This document shows, in pieces, positions 45,990 through 55,345 of a DNA stretch of 64,000 bases. A model generated the notes under the pieces. That model was not told the DNA's origin. It did no database searches and worked only from the letters and a program-made list of their open reading frames with translations. Position 1 is the stretch's first letter. The number at the start of each line of letters is the position of its first letter. Where the stretch lies: NCBI GenBank assembly GCA_963783785.1, contig CAWAOQ010000009.1, forward strand, positions 186,001 through 250,000, written 5' to 3'. This DNA comes from CADEEN01 sp963783785 (GTDB taxonomy: Bacteria > Pseudomonadota > Gammaproteobacteria > Burkholderiales > Burkholderiaceae_C). Position numbers and translations under genes: made by a program.

Positions 45990-47858
45990 CTACTTCTCAT
46001 CCCCAACCAGGTGATAACAAGGCGCCTTCTCCATGGTGTATTCGCCGGTCTTCGGATCGCGACGCGAAACCGTCAGCACGTGCCAGTTCGCGTCGTCCAC
46101 CTTCATGGCGTCGCCTCGGTAGTAGTAACCCGGCCAACGGGTCTCCTTGCGGAACAGCGTGTGCTGCGTGACGCACTCGGCGGCGCGATGACGGTGCTTC
46201 AATTCCCACGCACGCAGCAACTCGTGAATGTCCTTGGCGGCCAGGCTCTCGAGGTCTTCCTCCATGATCTTGAGCTTCTTCAGACCGATATTCAGAAGCT
46301 TCTCGTTGGTCATGTAGTTGACGGTCACTCCGCCGCAATACTCGTCCATCAGCTTCTGCAGACGTTCCAGGCCCTGCTTGGGATTGATGTAGTGCGGGTT
46401 GACATCGCCCGCCACGATCTCGTTGCGGTAGATCCTGTAGTGCTCCATGGGCTTGTAGATCTCTTCCTTGCGGCGCTTGATCTGCTCATCGGACACGACA
46501 ATGCCTTCGGCCTTGCCGTCGTCGATGTACTTGCAGGCGGCCTTCGCGGCAAGACGGCCTTCGGTGAACGACCCCGACGAGAAGGCGTGCGGCGTGCCGC
46601 CGACCGCGTCACCGGCGCCGAACAGACCTTCGATCGTCGTCATGCGGTTGTAGCCCCAGAAATACTCGGGAGGGGAAAGGTCCTCGGGGCCGGAGCACCA
46701 GGCACCCGAACCGGTCGCGTGGGAGCCCATGACGTAGGGCTCGGAGGTGGTCAGCTCGGGATTCTCGTTCTTGGGATCCACATCGGTAGCGGCCCACAGA
46801 ACCGCCTGGCCGACGGTCATGCCGAGGAAGTTTTCCCAGCCGACCTCTTCCAGATGAGGATCCTGGAAGGCGCGCATGGTCACCATGTGAATCGGGCCGC
46901 GGCCGGCATTGACTTCGCTGATCAACGCGTGGTTGCGCAAACAGGTCGGGATGGGCCGATGCGTCAGGTGCGAGGCTTCCGGGTCGAGATATTCCTTGCC
47001 GACCATCTTCTGCAGCTCGGGGAACCACTTGGACTCGTACTCTTCGCCCAGACCGTTTTGCGTATAGGTCTTCAGGTGCAGGAAGTAGGCGCCGACCGGG
47101 CCATAGCCGTCCTTGAAACGCGCCAGCACGATGCGGTTCTCCATCTGCGTCATCTTGGCGCCGGCATTGATCAGCAGGCCATAGGCAGACGCGGACGACC
47201 AGGGCGCGTACCAGGTGCGGCCGGAACCTTCGCCCACCGAGCGCGGCTTGAAGATGTTGGAGGCACCGCCCGCGCCGCAGATCACGGCCTTGGACTTGAA
47301 GACGTGGTAGTTGCCGGTGCGGACGTTGAAGCCGACGGCACCGGCGACCCGGTTCTCCTTGCTGTCGTCCATCAGCAGGTGGGTGACGCAGATGCGGTTG
47401 AAGACCTTGTCCGCCGATTTCTTCGCGGCCTCGGCCACGATGGGCTTGTAGGACTCGCCGTGGATCATGATCTGCCACCGGCCTTCACGCAGATAGCGCC
47501 CGGTCTTCGGGTCCTTCATGATCGGCAGGCCCCACTCCTCGAACTGATGCACCGTGGAGTCGACGTGGCGGGCCATGTCGAACAGCAGGTCTTCGCGCAC
47601 CATGCCCATCAGGTCGATGCGGGCGTAGCGCACATGGTCCTCGGGCTGGTTCTCGCCCCAGCGCGTGCCCATGTAGCAGTTGATCGCGTACAGACCCTGG
47701 GCGACCGCACCCGAGCGATCGATATTGGCCTTCTCGGCAATGACGATCTTCTTGTTCTGGCCCCAGAACCTCGCCTCCCAGGCGGCACCGGTGCCGCCCA
47801 GGCCTGCCCCGACGACAAGAATGTCGATGCCGTCTTCGATGATCGTTTCGTAGGCCAT
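45990..47858 (-). CDS. aprA: AprA, adenylylsulfate reductase alpha subunit
   Basis: Oxidizes sulfite with AMP to APS. 622 residues, FAD-binding N-terminus (DGIDILVVGAGLGGTGAAWE), then WGENQPEDHVRYARIDLMGM, the conserved APS-site residues in HGESYKPIVAEAAKK and GASNIFKPRSVGEGSGRTWY, RNHALISEVNAGRGPIHMVT and the AprB-contact region near KETRWPGYYYRGD. Length and all blocks are normal, with no breaks. The start overlaps the aprB stop (TAATG), so the two are translationally coupled. Confidence 0.97.
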   Translation of the reverse strand: MAYETIIEDGIDILVVGAGLGGTGAAWEARFWGQNKKIVIAEKANIDRSGAVAQGLYAINCYMGTRWGENQPEDHVRYARIDLMGMVREDLLFDMARHVDSTVHQFEEWGLPIMKDPKTGRYLREGRWQIMIHGESYKPIVAEAAKKSADKVFNRICVTHLLMDDSKENRVAGAVGFNVRTGNYHVFKSKAVICGAGGASNIFKPRSVGEGSGRTWYAPWSSASAYGLLINAGAKMTQMENRIVLARFKDGYGPVGAYFLHLKTYTQNGLGEEYESKWFPELQKMVGKEYLDPEASHLTHRPIPTCLRNHALISEVNAGRGPIHMVTMRAFQDPHLEEVGWENFLGMTVGQAVLWAATDVDPKNENPELTTSEPYVMGSHATGSGAWCSGPEDLSPPEYFWGYNRMTTIEGLFGAGDAVGGTPHAFSSGSFTEGRLAAKAACKYIDDGKAEGIVVSDEQIKRRKEEIYKPMEHYRIYRNEIVAGDVNPHYINPKQGLERLQKLMDEYCGGVTVNYMTNEKLLNIGLKKLKIMEEDLESLAAKDIHELLRAWELKHRHRAAECVTQHTLFRKETRWPGYYYRGDAMKVDDANWHVLTVSRRDPKTGEYTMEKAPCYHLVGDEK

Positions 47859-48337
47859 TAGTAGGTGACCCCCATCTTGAGCTTGAGACCCGCGGCCGCG
47901 AGCGTGCGCAGACCACCCTCATCCATGCGGATGTATTTCGGCTCGTTGTAGAGCAATTCGCCGTCGCGCATTTCCTTGCTGGGTCCGGGAACATCCGCGA
48001 GCTTGGGGATCGCCTGTCCCCAGGGCTTGGTGGTGATGGGCGACAGGAAGTTCTTCTCCGTGCCGTTGCGGAACTTGATCCTCCAGGCGATCGTGCCCTT
48101 GCGTTCGTCGCGGTCGACGCGAACGCTGTGGCCCAGCGGGGCGAAGTCGGCATAGCCGCGCACGTCGATCGCATTCTGCGGGCAAGCCTTGACGCAGGAG
48201 TAGCACTCCCAGCACATGTTCGGCTCGATGTTGTAGGCGCGCCGATAGGTCTTGTCGATGTGCATGATGTCCGAGGGGCAGATGTCGACGCAATGTCCGC
48301 ATCCGTCGCACCTTGTCATGTAGACGAAGGTAGGCAT
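47858..48337 (-). CDS. aprB: AprB, adenylylsulfate reductase Fe-S subunit
   Basis: 159 residues with two [4Fe-4S] motifs: MTRCDGCGHCVDICPSDIMH and MCWECYSCVKACPQNAIDVR. These clusters take electrons from the AprA FAD. The C-terminal tail (FLSPITTKPWGQAIPKL...GLKLKMGVTY) wraps AprA, as in known AprBA. The start ATG lies 45 bases after aprM. No defects. Confidence 0.96.
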   Translation of the reverse strand: MPTFVYMTRCDGCGHCVDICPSDIMHIDKTYRRAYNIEPNMCWECYSCVKACPQNAIDVRGYADFAPLGHSVRVDRDERKGTIAWRIKFRNGTEKNFLSPITTKPWGQAIPKLADVPGPSKEMRDGELLYNEPKYIRMDEGGLRTLAAAGLKLKMGVTY

Positions 48338-48382
48338 TAGCTGGCTCCTTGATATGTTCCGCTCAAACCTGCGGGCTGTCTT

Positions 48383-49189
48383 CTAGTAGTGGCGCGGTGC
48401 TTCGCGCTTGATGCCGAGCCCCATGTCCATCGGGGCGTCTCGCAACAGTTCCATCGAGTGTCGTTCCCGTTGTGCAGGATCGTCCCGGGTCTGCGTCGGC
48501 AGATTCGCGCACGACCCGTTGGCCTTGGAAACCCGCTTCTCGAAGGCCGCCGCGGGCTTGAAGAACATGTGCGCGAACTTCGACCACGGCACCCCGGCGA
48601 ACAGCACCGTGGTGGCCAGGATGTAGAGGCCGAACAGCACGCCCGCACCGCCGCCGGTCGCCGCCCAGACCAGGCCCAGCGTCACGCTCGCGAGCAGCGA
48701 CAGAATGAACAGGTCGGCGCGCACGAGGCGCAAGGGCGAGTTGCCCTCGGCGGCGACATCGACGCGGATGAAGAACCAGAACCAGTAGCCGCCGACGCAG
48801 ACCATCAAGCCACCGAGCCACCAGAGCTGCGCCCAGAGGGCGCTCGCCGAGGCGTTGAACACCATCACGGCCGTGGCGACGACGTAAAGGACGAATCCGT
48901 ACATGCCGAGCAGGTGCGCGATGCGCCGGCGCGGATTGCAGAACTCCCCGGAGGCGAGTACGTCGACGACGGCAGTCTGCACGGCGATCGAGACGAGTTC
49001 GCCGCCTCCAACCGGCTGCGCACCCTTCGCCTTGCGCATGTTCTGGAAGAAGTACTTCGCGCTGCCCTTGTGCACGACGTCGAACAGCGTGCCTGCCACG
49101 ACCAGGATGATCATGACGACGATGTAGGTCTGCATGACCGCAGGCGGAATGGACGCCGAAAGCGCGGCAAACGGATTGCTGGTGAACAT
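48383..49189 (-). CDS. aprM: AprM, membrane anchor for AprBA
   Basis: 268 residues, about six membrane helices (VMQTYIVVMIILVVAGTLFD, LLGMYGFVLYVVATAVMVFN, LWWLGGLMVCVGGYWFWFFI, FGLYILATTVLFAGVPWSKF). Conserved Cys/His include FCNPRRRIAHLLG. AprM is found in place of QmoABC in many sulfur oxidizers and passes AprBA electrons to quinone. Here it sits directly before aprB; no qmo genes are seen. The 66-bp spacer before it (49190-49255) may hold an internal promoter. Confidence 0.88.
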   Translation of the reverse strand: MFTSNPFAALSASIPPAVMQTYIVVMIILVVAGTLFDVVHKGSAKYFFQNMRKAKGAQPVGGGELVSIAVQTAVVDVLASGEFCNPRRRIAHLLGMYGFVLYVVATAVMVFNASASALWAQLWWLGGLMVCVGGYWFWFFIRVDVAAEGNSPLRLVRADLFILSLLASVTLGLVWAATGGGAGVLFGLYILATTVLFAGVPWSKFAHMFFKPAAAFEKRVSKANGSCANLPTQTRDDPAQRERHSMELLRDAPMDMGLGIKREAPRHY

Positions 49190-49255
49190 TTGAATCCTCT
49201 CCTCGACCCGATGATTTTAGGAAGCAACGACGCGGCGGACGCAATAGAAAGAGGA

Positions 49256-49768
49256 CTATGCGGCCATGGAAAGAACTTGAAAGCGCATCGCGGCCAGGTC
49301 ACCGAGCGCCCAGGTCGCGGGCCCCGCGAGTCCAGCCACCGTCCCCGGATTCACCAGCCAGGTCCTGCCGCCCTTGACGTTCGCCACCTGTTCGACGCCG
49401 GCGGCATGCGAGTGGCCGCAGCACACGAGGTCCCAGTCGCCGGTGCAGGCCATCGCGTGGCCGTACTCGGGGTAATGCACGACGAAGATGCGCCGGCCGC
49501 CGAGCTCCAGGCGCGCGTCGGGGCCGTGGTAGCGCAGCAGACCGCCGCTCTTCTGCATCTGGAAGTGCAGCGCCTGCGGGTCGCCGACGTTGTTGCCATG
49601 GATGAGGTGCACCGGCAGGCCGTGCGCGAGCGCGGGCTTCACGGTCTGCGCGCCGATCAGGTCGCCGCAGTGGATCACCGCTTCGGCGCCCTCGGCTTTC
49701 GCGTCGCGCACCGCCTGGGCCAGCGCGTCGGCGCGGTCGTGGCTGTCCGAAACGATGCAGACTTTCAT
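49256..49768 (-). CDS. YfcE/MJ0936-type metallophosphoesterase
   Basis: 170 residues with the calcineurin-like metal ligands VSDSHDRADAL, VIHCGDLIG, LIHGNNVGD, FVVHYPEYGH and CCGHSHAAG. Family members are phosphodiesterases with broad substrates. It starts four bases after the sat stop and precedes aprM by 66 bases, so it belongs to the sat-apr transcript. It could remove nucleotide by-products such as AMP-containing species, but this is only contextual. Confidence 0.82.
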   Translation of the reverse strand: MKVCIVSDSHDRADALAQAVRDAKAEGAEAVIHCGDLIGAQTVKPALAHGLPVHLIHGNNVGDPQALHFQMQKSGGLLRYHGPDARLELGGRRIFVVHYPEYGHAMACTGDWDLVCCGHSHAAGVEQVANVKGGRTWLVNPGTVAGLAGPATWALGDLAAMRFQVLSMAA

Positions 49769-49772
49769 GCGT

Positions 49773-51037
49773 TCATCTCGACGACGCGCTCGCGCCGACA
49801 GGCCCGGCATCCAACTCGGCGTAATAGGCGCGGAGGATTTCAAGCACTTCCGGACGGCTGAACTCGGCGGGCACCGGATGGCCTTCGGACAGCCACTTGC
49901 GCAATTGCGTGCCGCTGACCTGCAGGCGCTCGGCGTCGGTGTGCGGGCAGGTGCGACCGGAGGCCATGCCGCCGCACTTGTAGCACCAGAAGGCCACATC
50001 GATGCACAGCGCGCGCGTCTCGAGCGCGTCGGGCGGAATCTCGTCGAAGATGTGGTGCGCATCGAAGGGGCCGTAGTAGCTGCCCACGCCGGCGTGGTCG
50101 CGCCCGACGATCAGGTGCGAGCAGCCGTAGTTCTGGCGGAACAGCGCGTGCAGCAGCGCCTCGCGCGGCCCGGCATAGCGCATGTCCAGCGGGTAGCCGG
50201 CCTGCACGATGGTCGAAGGCACGAAGTAGTTCCTGGCCAGCGCGGCGATCGCCCGCGTGCGCACTTCGGCCGGGATGTCGCCGGGCTTGAGCGCGCCCAG
50301 CAGCGAGTGCACCAGCACGCCATCGCAGACCTCGATCGCGACCTTGGCCAGATACTCGTGCGAACGGTGCATGGGGTTGCGGGTCTGGAACGCAGCGATG
50401 CGCGACCAACCGTAGGACGCGAACAACGCCCGCGTCTGCGCCGGCGTCATGTACAGGTCGCCGTACTTCTCGGGGAAGCCGCCCTGCGACAGCACTTTGA
50501 TCGGGCCAGCCAGGTTCACCGGTGGCTGATCCATGACCATCTTCACGCCCGGGTGCGCGGGGTCCACGGTCCTGAAGATGCGTGCGCATTCGTGCGCCTT
50601 GTCGATGCGGTACTTCTCGCTCACGCGCATCGTGGCCAGGCAGTGGCCGTCGTCGGGGTCGTGCAGCGCAATGTCCTGTCCCGGCGCGATCGAGGCGGCC
50701 GCGGCTTCGTCGACCGACAAGGTGATCGGGATCGGCCAGAAGAGGCCGCGAGCGGTGTGCATGGTGTCGCACACGCCGCGCCAGTCGGCCTGCGACATGA
50801 AGCCGTCCAGCGGCGTGAAGCCGCCGATGCCCATCATCAGGATGTCGCCGCGCTCACGCGAACTGACGCGCACCTGCGGCAGCGTAGCGGCGCGCGCGCG
50901 CTCGTGGTCGAGCTCGGCGCCATCGAGCAGCAGGGGCGCGAGGCTACCGCCGCCGTGCGGACGAACCAGGCCGCTCAACGGGCGACCTCGGTGCTGCGCA
51001 GCGCGGTATTCGCCTTGGGAGCGGCCCGGCGGCTCAT
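49773..51037 (-). CDS. sat: Sat, dissimilatory ATP sulfurylase (probable frameshift near start)
   Basis: Turns APS and pyrophosphate into ATP and sulfate. The main frame opens at a TTG (50978) and reads about 400 residues: VRPHGGGSLAPLLLDGAELD, MGIGGFTPLDGFMSQADWRG, QTRNPMHRSHEYLAKVAIEV, VGRDHAGVGSYYGPFDAHHI and a C-terminal CYKCGG...CPH group. Upstream, an ATG at 51037 has GGAGG six bases before it and reads MSRRAAPKANTALRSTEVAR then TGA one base out of frame, so a lost base near 50980 is likely and the true start is 51037. Length and motifs match oligomeric Sat of sulfur oxidizers. Confidence 0.92.
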
Positions 51038-51189
51038 GCGCATCCTCCAGGGAGACGGTCGGTCTTCGCTTCGCTCATTGGTCTATGGCTGTGATCGACG
51101 GAACGCACGACACGCCAACATGGCGCGCCTCGCAAGGCCGCATCCTAGGCAAGGCCTTTCAAAAGAAAAAGCGGACAATTGCGGTCACG

Positions 51190-52170
51190 ATGACCGAAAA
51201 AACAGGTAACTACAGGGCCACCCAGGCAGCCGCGCGATTGCGGCTGAACCTGCGCCAGCTCGAAGTCTTCGTGGCCACTGCACGCGCCGGTTCGACGCGC
51301 GCCGCGGCCGACCATGTGGCGCGCTCGCAGTCGGCGGCCAGTGCCGCGCTCGCCGAGCTGGAGCAGTGCCTGGGCGTCGAGCTGTTCGATCGCGTGCGCC
51401 GGCACCTGGCGCTGAACGAGAACGGCCGCGCACTGCTGCCGCTGGCGGCCTCGCTGCTCGATCAGGCCGCAGAACTGGAACACCTGTTCTCCGGCGAGCA
51501 CGCCGCCCCGCTGCGTCTGGCTGCCAGCCTGACGATCGGCGAGTACCTGCTGCCCGATCTGCTGGCTCGCTGGAAGCTGGAACATCCGCTGAGCCCGGTG
51601 CGGCTGTCGATCGGCAACACCAGCGAAGTCATTGCCGCCGTGGCGGCGTTCGATGCCGATGTCGGCTTCATCGAAGGGCCGCAAACCCATCCGCAGTTGA
51701 TCGTGCGGCCGTGGCTGAACGACGAAATGGTCATCGTCGCGGCACCGAGCCATGCCTTGGCCGGCCGCATCGTCAGTGTGCGCCATCTGCGCGAGGCCAC
51801 CTGGGCTTTGCGCGAACCGGGCTCCGGGACTCGCGAGGCGGCCGATCGCTGGTTGCTGGAGCGCGTCGGGTCACTGCGCGTCGAGTTCGAGCTCGGCAGC
51901 CCGGAGGCGATCAAGCGGCTGGTGGCCAATGGCAGTGCGCTGGCATGCCTGTCGCGCGAGGTCGTGGCGCGCGAGTTGGCCCAGGGCACCCTGGTCGAGC
52001 TCGCGACGCGGCTGCCGCGTGCCACACGCCGCCTCGCCATGGTGCTGCACCGCGACAAGCATCTCGGCCGCGGCACGGACAACTTCGTACGGCACTGCGC
52101 GGCATTCGCGACGACCGCGCTGGCGGCGTCCCGAGCGCCCCAGGGCGTGGCCCAGCCGGGTCAGGGCTGA
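51190..52170 (+). CDS. LysR-family transcriptional regulator next to sat
   Basis: 326 residues. The helix-turn-helix starts RLNLRQLEVFVATARAGSTR...ARSQSAASAALAELEQ and the effector domain shows LRLAASLTIGEYLLPDLLAR, VGFIEGPQTHPQL and LREPGSGTREAADRWL, similar to CysB/CbbR-type sensors. It is divergent from sat with a 150-bp spacer, making it the best candidate regulator of the sat-apr transcript. A second ORF upstream is a shadow. Confidence 0.85.
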   Translation: MTEKTGNYRATQAAARLRLNLRQLEVFVATARAGSTRAAADHVARSQSAASAALAELEQCLGVELFDRVRRHLALNENGRALLPLAASLLDQAAELEHLFSGEHAAPLRLAASLTIGEYLLPDLLARWKLEHPLSPVRLSIGNTSEVIAAVAAFDADVGFIEGPQTHPQLIVRPWLNDEMVIVAAPSHALAGRIVSVRHLREATWALREPGSGTREAADRWLLERVGSLRVEFELGSPEAIKRLVANGSALACLSREVVARELAQGTLVELATRLPRATRRLAMVLHRDKHLGRGTDNFVRHCAAFATTALAASRAPQGVAQPGQG

Positions 52171-52198
52171 TGGTGTGGCGGCGGCAGAACGGTTCAAA

Positions 52199-53401
52199 AT
52201 GCAGCGCATGCAAGCTGATCGGCCCGTAAACCGTCCGCAGCCACCGCCGGCGGAAACAGGCCTGCTCGCCGAGATCGCCGCCGGACTGGCCACGAGCAGC
52301 GACCTCAACCAGTTGGTCGCGCATTTCCTCGACCGTATCGTCCGTCTGGCCGGGGCGCAGGCCGGTACGGTGCGGTTGCTGTCCGATGCGGGCGACCAGC
52401 TGCAACTGGTCAGCACCCTGGGCCTGCCCGAAGACCTGTGCGGCCTTGGCGCGGTGGTGGACCGGCATTGTGGCCACTGCGGCGCCGCGGCCGATGGCCA
52501 GCAGATCGTCTGGGCGACGGACCTCAGTACCTGCTCGGACCGCACCGGCAGCGACTACTTCGGTCATGGCGGCCGCTGCCTGCTGGCCGTGCCGCTGCAG
52601 CATCGCGGTCGCACGCTGGGCGTCTACAACCTGTTCTTCTCCGGCAAGAACGAGCCTTCACCCGAGATCCAGGCCATCCTGCGTTCGATCGGCGAGTTGC
52701 TGGGCCTGGCGCTGAACAATGCGCGGCTGGAACAGCAGCGCCTGCACAGCACGCTGGCGGCCGAGCGCCAGTTGATGGCCGCCGAGGTGCACGATTCGCT
52801 GGCACAGTCGCTGGCCTTCGCGAAGATGCGCATGCCGCTGCTGCACGATGCGATGCTCGCGCACGACGACGCGCGCGCCCAGCAGTACTACGACGATGTG
52901 CGGCGCGCGATGACCGAGGCCCATGCCAGCCTGCGCGGCATACTTACGCACTTTCGCACGCCGATGGACCCGCAAGGCCTCGTGCACGCGCTCGACGCCA
53001 GCGCCGAGAACTTCCGTCGCAGCACCGGCGCCGAGCTGGACTTCGTCAACGAGTTGCCGGGCCTGAAGCTCCCGGCCGAACAGGAAACCCAGGTGTTCCA
53101 CATCGTCCAGGAGGCCTTGAACAACGTGGCGCGCCATGCGCACGCCCGGCACGCACGGCTGTGCATTGCAGCGGCCCGGCCGGGCGAATTGGAGATCGTG
53201 GTCGAGGACGACGGTGCCGGTCTGCCACCGACTGCCAGTGGCGGCACGACGCACTACGGCATGGAAATCATGGTCGAGCGCGCGCGCCGGCTCGCCGGCA
53301 CGCTGGAGGTCGGCGCCCGCCAGGGCGGCGGCACGCGCGTGCGGCTGACGTTTCCGGTGCGTGCCGTCGATGCGGCTGCGGTCGCCATGGGGACTGCCTG
53401 A
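52199..53401 (+). CDS. NarX-like cytoplasmic sensor histidine kinase with GAF domain
   Basis: 400 residues. A GAF-like domain (about 20-185) includes RCLLAVPLQHRGRTLGVYNL and three Cys in HCGHCGAAADG and TCSDRTG, which could sense redox. Then the HisKA_3 box AAEVHDSLAQSLAFAKMRMP with the phospho-acceptor His, and an HATPase (VFHIVQEALNNVARHAHARH, VEDDGAGL). No membrane helix. Its stop overlaps the regulator start (TGATG). The Cys-bearing GAF suggests sensing of oxidants, sulfur species or metals. Confidence 0.88.
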   Translation: MQRMQADRPVNRPQPPPAETGLLAEIAAGLATSSDLNQLVAHFLDRIVRLAGAQAGTVRLLSDAGDQLQLVSTLGLPEDLCGLGAVVDRHCGHCGAAADGQQIVWATDLSTCSDRTGSDYFGHGGRCLLAVPLQHRGRTLGVYNLFFSGKNEPSPEIQAILRSIGELLGLALNNARLEQQRLHSTLAAERQLMAAEVHDSLAQSLAFAKMRMPLLHDAMLAHDDARAQQYYDDVRRAMTEAHASLRGILTHFRTPMDPQGLVHALDASAENFRRSTGAELDFVNELPGLKLPAEQETQVFHIVQEALNNVARHAHARHARLCIAAARPGELEIVVEDDGAGLPPTASGGTTHYGMEIMVERARRLAGTLEVGARQGGGTRVRLTFPVRAVDAAAVAMGTA

Positions 53402-54090
53402 TGGTCACGCCGCGCATCGTCCTGGTCGACGACCATGCGCTTTGCCGCACCGGCCTGACCGACCTGCTGCACCACCGCGGCAACATCGCCGTGGTCGCCG
53501 CGCTGGGCAACCCGGAACTCGTGGCGCCGGCGTTGCGCGAGCACAAGCCCGATCTGCTGGTGCTGGATCTGCGCATGCCCTCGACCGACGGGCTGACCCT
53601 GATGCGCCGGCTGCGCGCCGAAGGCTTCGAGACACCGGTGCTGATCCTCACGATGAGCGACTCCGAAGCCGACCTGGCGGCCGCGTTGCGGGCCGGCGTG
53701 CGCGGCTACCTGCTCAAGGACATGGAACCCGAAGACGTGATCGCGGCGATCGAGCGCGCGGCGCGCGGCGAGCTCACCGTGGCGCCGGCAATGACGCCCA
53801 AGCTGGCCAAGATGCTGCAGACCGGGTTCAAGGACGCCGGCCGCAAGGATCCGCTCAACAGCCTGACCGAGCGCGAGCGCCAGATCCTCGAGCACCTGGC
53901 GCGCGGCGAAAGCAACAAGGCCATTGCACGCACGCTGGACATCAGCCACGACACCGTGAAGCTGCATGTGCGGCACATCCTGTCCAAGCTCAACCTGAGC
54001 TCGCGCGTCGAAGCCGCCGTGTTCGCCGTCGAGTCGCGCAGCGCGGCCGCCGAAGGTCGCGCTTCGAGCGACGCGCCGTCGGGCAGCTGA
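53401..54090 (+). CDS. NarL-type response regulator
   Basis: 229 residues, receiver with VLVDDHALCRTGLTD, phospho-acceptor Asp in LLVLDLRMPSTDG and Lys in GYLLKDMEPEDV, then a LuxR-type DNA-binding domain (LTERERQILEHLARGESNKA, HDTVKLHVRHILSKLNLSSR). Overlaps the kinase by one base pair of stop and start. Downstream genes are convergent, so it likely acts on other promoters, possibly soe or the siroheme gene. Confidence 0.92.
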   Translation: MVTPRIVLVDDHALCRTGLTDLLHHRGNIAVVAALGNPELVAPALREHKPDLLVLDLRMPSTDGLTLMRRLRAEGFETPVLILTMSDSEADLAAALRAGVRGYLLKDMEPEDVIAAIERAARGELTVAPAMTPKLAKMLQTGFKDAGRKDPLNSLTERERQILEHLARGESNKAIARTLDISHDTVKLHVRHILSKLNLSSRVEAAVFAVESRSAAAEGRASSDAPSGS

Positions 54091-54102
54091 GCGCGCGAAG
54101 TC

Positions 54103-54960
54103 TCAGGCCGCGCGGGAACGGCCCGACGCCAGCGACACGCTGTCCTGCGCCGCGGCAACGGCGACCGAGGCGTGTTCGCCGAACCAGGCCAGCTGGTCGT
54201 GCAGGCGCACGACCTCGCCGACGATGATCAGGCAGGGTGACTGCAGCCCGGCCTCGGTGACGCGCAGGTGCAGGTCTGCCAGCGTCGCGGCGACGACCCG
54301 CTGGTCGAGCGTGGTGCCCTGCTGCACCACGGCCGCCGGCATGCTCGGAGCGACGCCGTGCGCAATCAGCTGTGCGCAGATGTCGGCCAGCCCGTTCAAC
54401 CCCATGTAGATCACGACGGTCTGGCGCGGCCGCGCCAGGGCCGGCCAGTCGAGGTTGCAGCTGCCGTCCTTCAGGTGGCCGGTGACGAACAGGCACGACT
54501 GCGCGTAATCGCGATGGGTCAGCGGAATGCCGGCGTAGCTGGCCACGCCGCAGGCCGCCGTGATGCCGGGCACCACCTCGAAGGCGATGCCGTGCGCCGC
54601 CAGCACCTGCAACTCCTCGCCACCGCGGCCGAACACGAACGGGTCGCCGCCCTTCAGGCGCACCACCTGCCGGCCCAGGCGGGCCTGCCGCAACAGCAGC
54701 GCGTTGATGTCGTCCTGCGCCATGCTGTGGTTGCTGCGCTCCTTGCCGACGTAGATCCGCTCGGCCTGCGCGTTGATCAGCTCCAGCACGCCCTCGCCGA
54801 CCAGGTGGTCGTAGACCACGACATCGGCCTGCGCCAACAGCCGCGCCGCTCGCAGCGTCAGCAGATCGGGGTCGCCGGGGCCGGCGCCGACGAGGAAGAC
54901 GCGGCCCACGGGCGCGCGATAACGCGCCAGCAGCGCCGTCATGTCGACATAGGAGTTCAT
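54103..54960 (-). CDS. cobA: Uroporphyrinogen-III C-methyltransferase (SUMT/CobA), siroheme synthesis
   Basis: 285 residues from ATG 54960. SAM-binding and family signatures: VFLVGAGPGDPDLLTLRAAR, VVRLKGGDPFVFGRGGEE, ITAACGVASYAGIPLTHRDY and VVIYMGLNGLADI. The enzyme methylates uroporphyrinogen III to precorrin-2, the first step of siroheme, the cofactor of DsrAB. It is the last gene of the dsr run, 17 bases after the DsrR-like gene, so it supplies cofactor for reverse Dsr. A single-domain enzyme; oxidase/ferrochelatase would be elsewhere. Confidence 0.93.
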   Translation of the reverse strand: MNSYVDMTALLARYRAPVGRVFLVGAGPGDPDLLTLRAARLLAQADVVVYDHLVGEGVLELINAQAERIYVGKERSNHSMAQDDINALLLRQARLGRQVVRLKGGDPFVFGRGGEELQVLAAHGIAFEVVPGITAACGVASYAGIPLTHRDYAQSCLFVTGHLKDGSCNLDWPALARPRQTVVIYMGLNGLADICAQLIAHGVAPSMPAAVVQQGTTLDQRVVAATLADLHLRVTEAGLQSPCLIIVGEVVRLHDQLAWFGEHASVAVAAAQDSVSLASGRSRAA

Positions 54961-54977
54961 GGTCGTCCTCTCGCGTC

Positions 54978-55331
54978 TCAAGCTGAACAGCCGCTGCAGC
55001 CACCGCTGCCACAGGCCTTGGCGGGCGGCTCGGCGGCGGCGTCCTCGGGCACGAAGATGAAATTGAAATTGCCGGGCTCGATCTCGACGAAATCGAGCAC
55101 CACGCCATCGAGCATCGGTTGGCTCGGTGGCGCGATCAGCACGTCGACGCCGTGCAGCTGCAACGGCAAGTCGCCCTCGCGCGGCTCGTCGAAGCCCATG
55201 CCGTACTCGATCGAGCCATCGGCGACCTGGCGCGCGGCGACGCGCAGCGCCATGCCGGCGGCATCGCTGCGCGACGCTGCGGCGAGGATTTCCTGCGAGG
55301 CGGTCGGAGTCACTGAGAACACGTCGGTCAT
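54978..55331 (-). CDS. dsrR: DsrR-like HesB/IscA-fold protein
   Basis: 117 residues. The IscA fold is seen in VTPTASQEILAAASRSDAAG, LRVAARQVADGSIEYGMGFD and FVEIEPGNFNFIFVPEDA, but the first Fe-S cysteine of IscA is missing. Unlike typical DsrR, the C-terminus ends in a Cys-rich tail (ACGSGGCSGCSA). DsrR has been linked to regulated dsr expression at the post-transcriptional level. It lies between the DsrC-like gene and cobA. The start at 55331 is chosen because an earlier ATG is out of frame. Confidence 0.78.
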   Translation of the reverse strand: MTDVFSVTPTASQEILAAASRSDAAGMALRVAARQVADGSIEYGMGFDEPREGDLPLQLHGVDVLIAPPSQPMLDGVVLDFVEIEPGNFNFIFVPEDAAAEPPAKACGSGGCSGCSA

Positions 55332-55345
55332 CCTTTCATCGGCGA

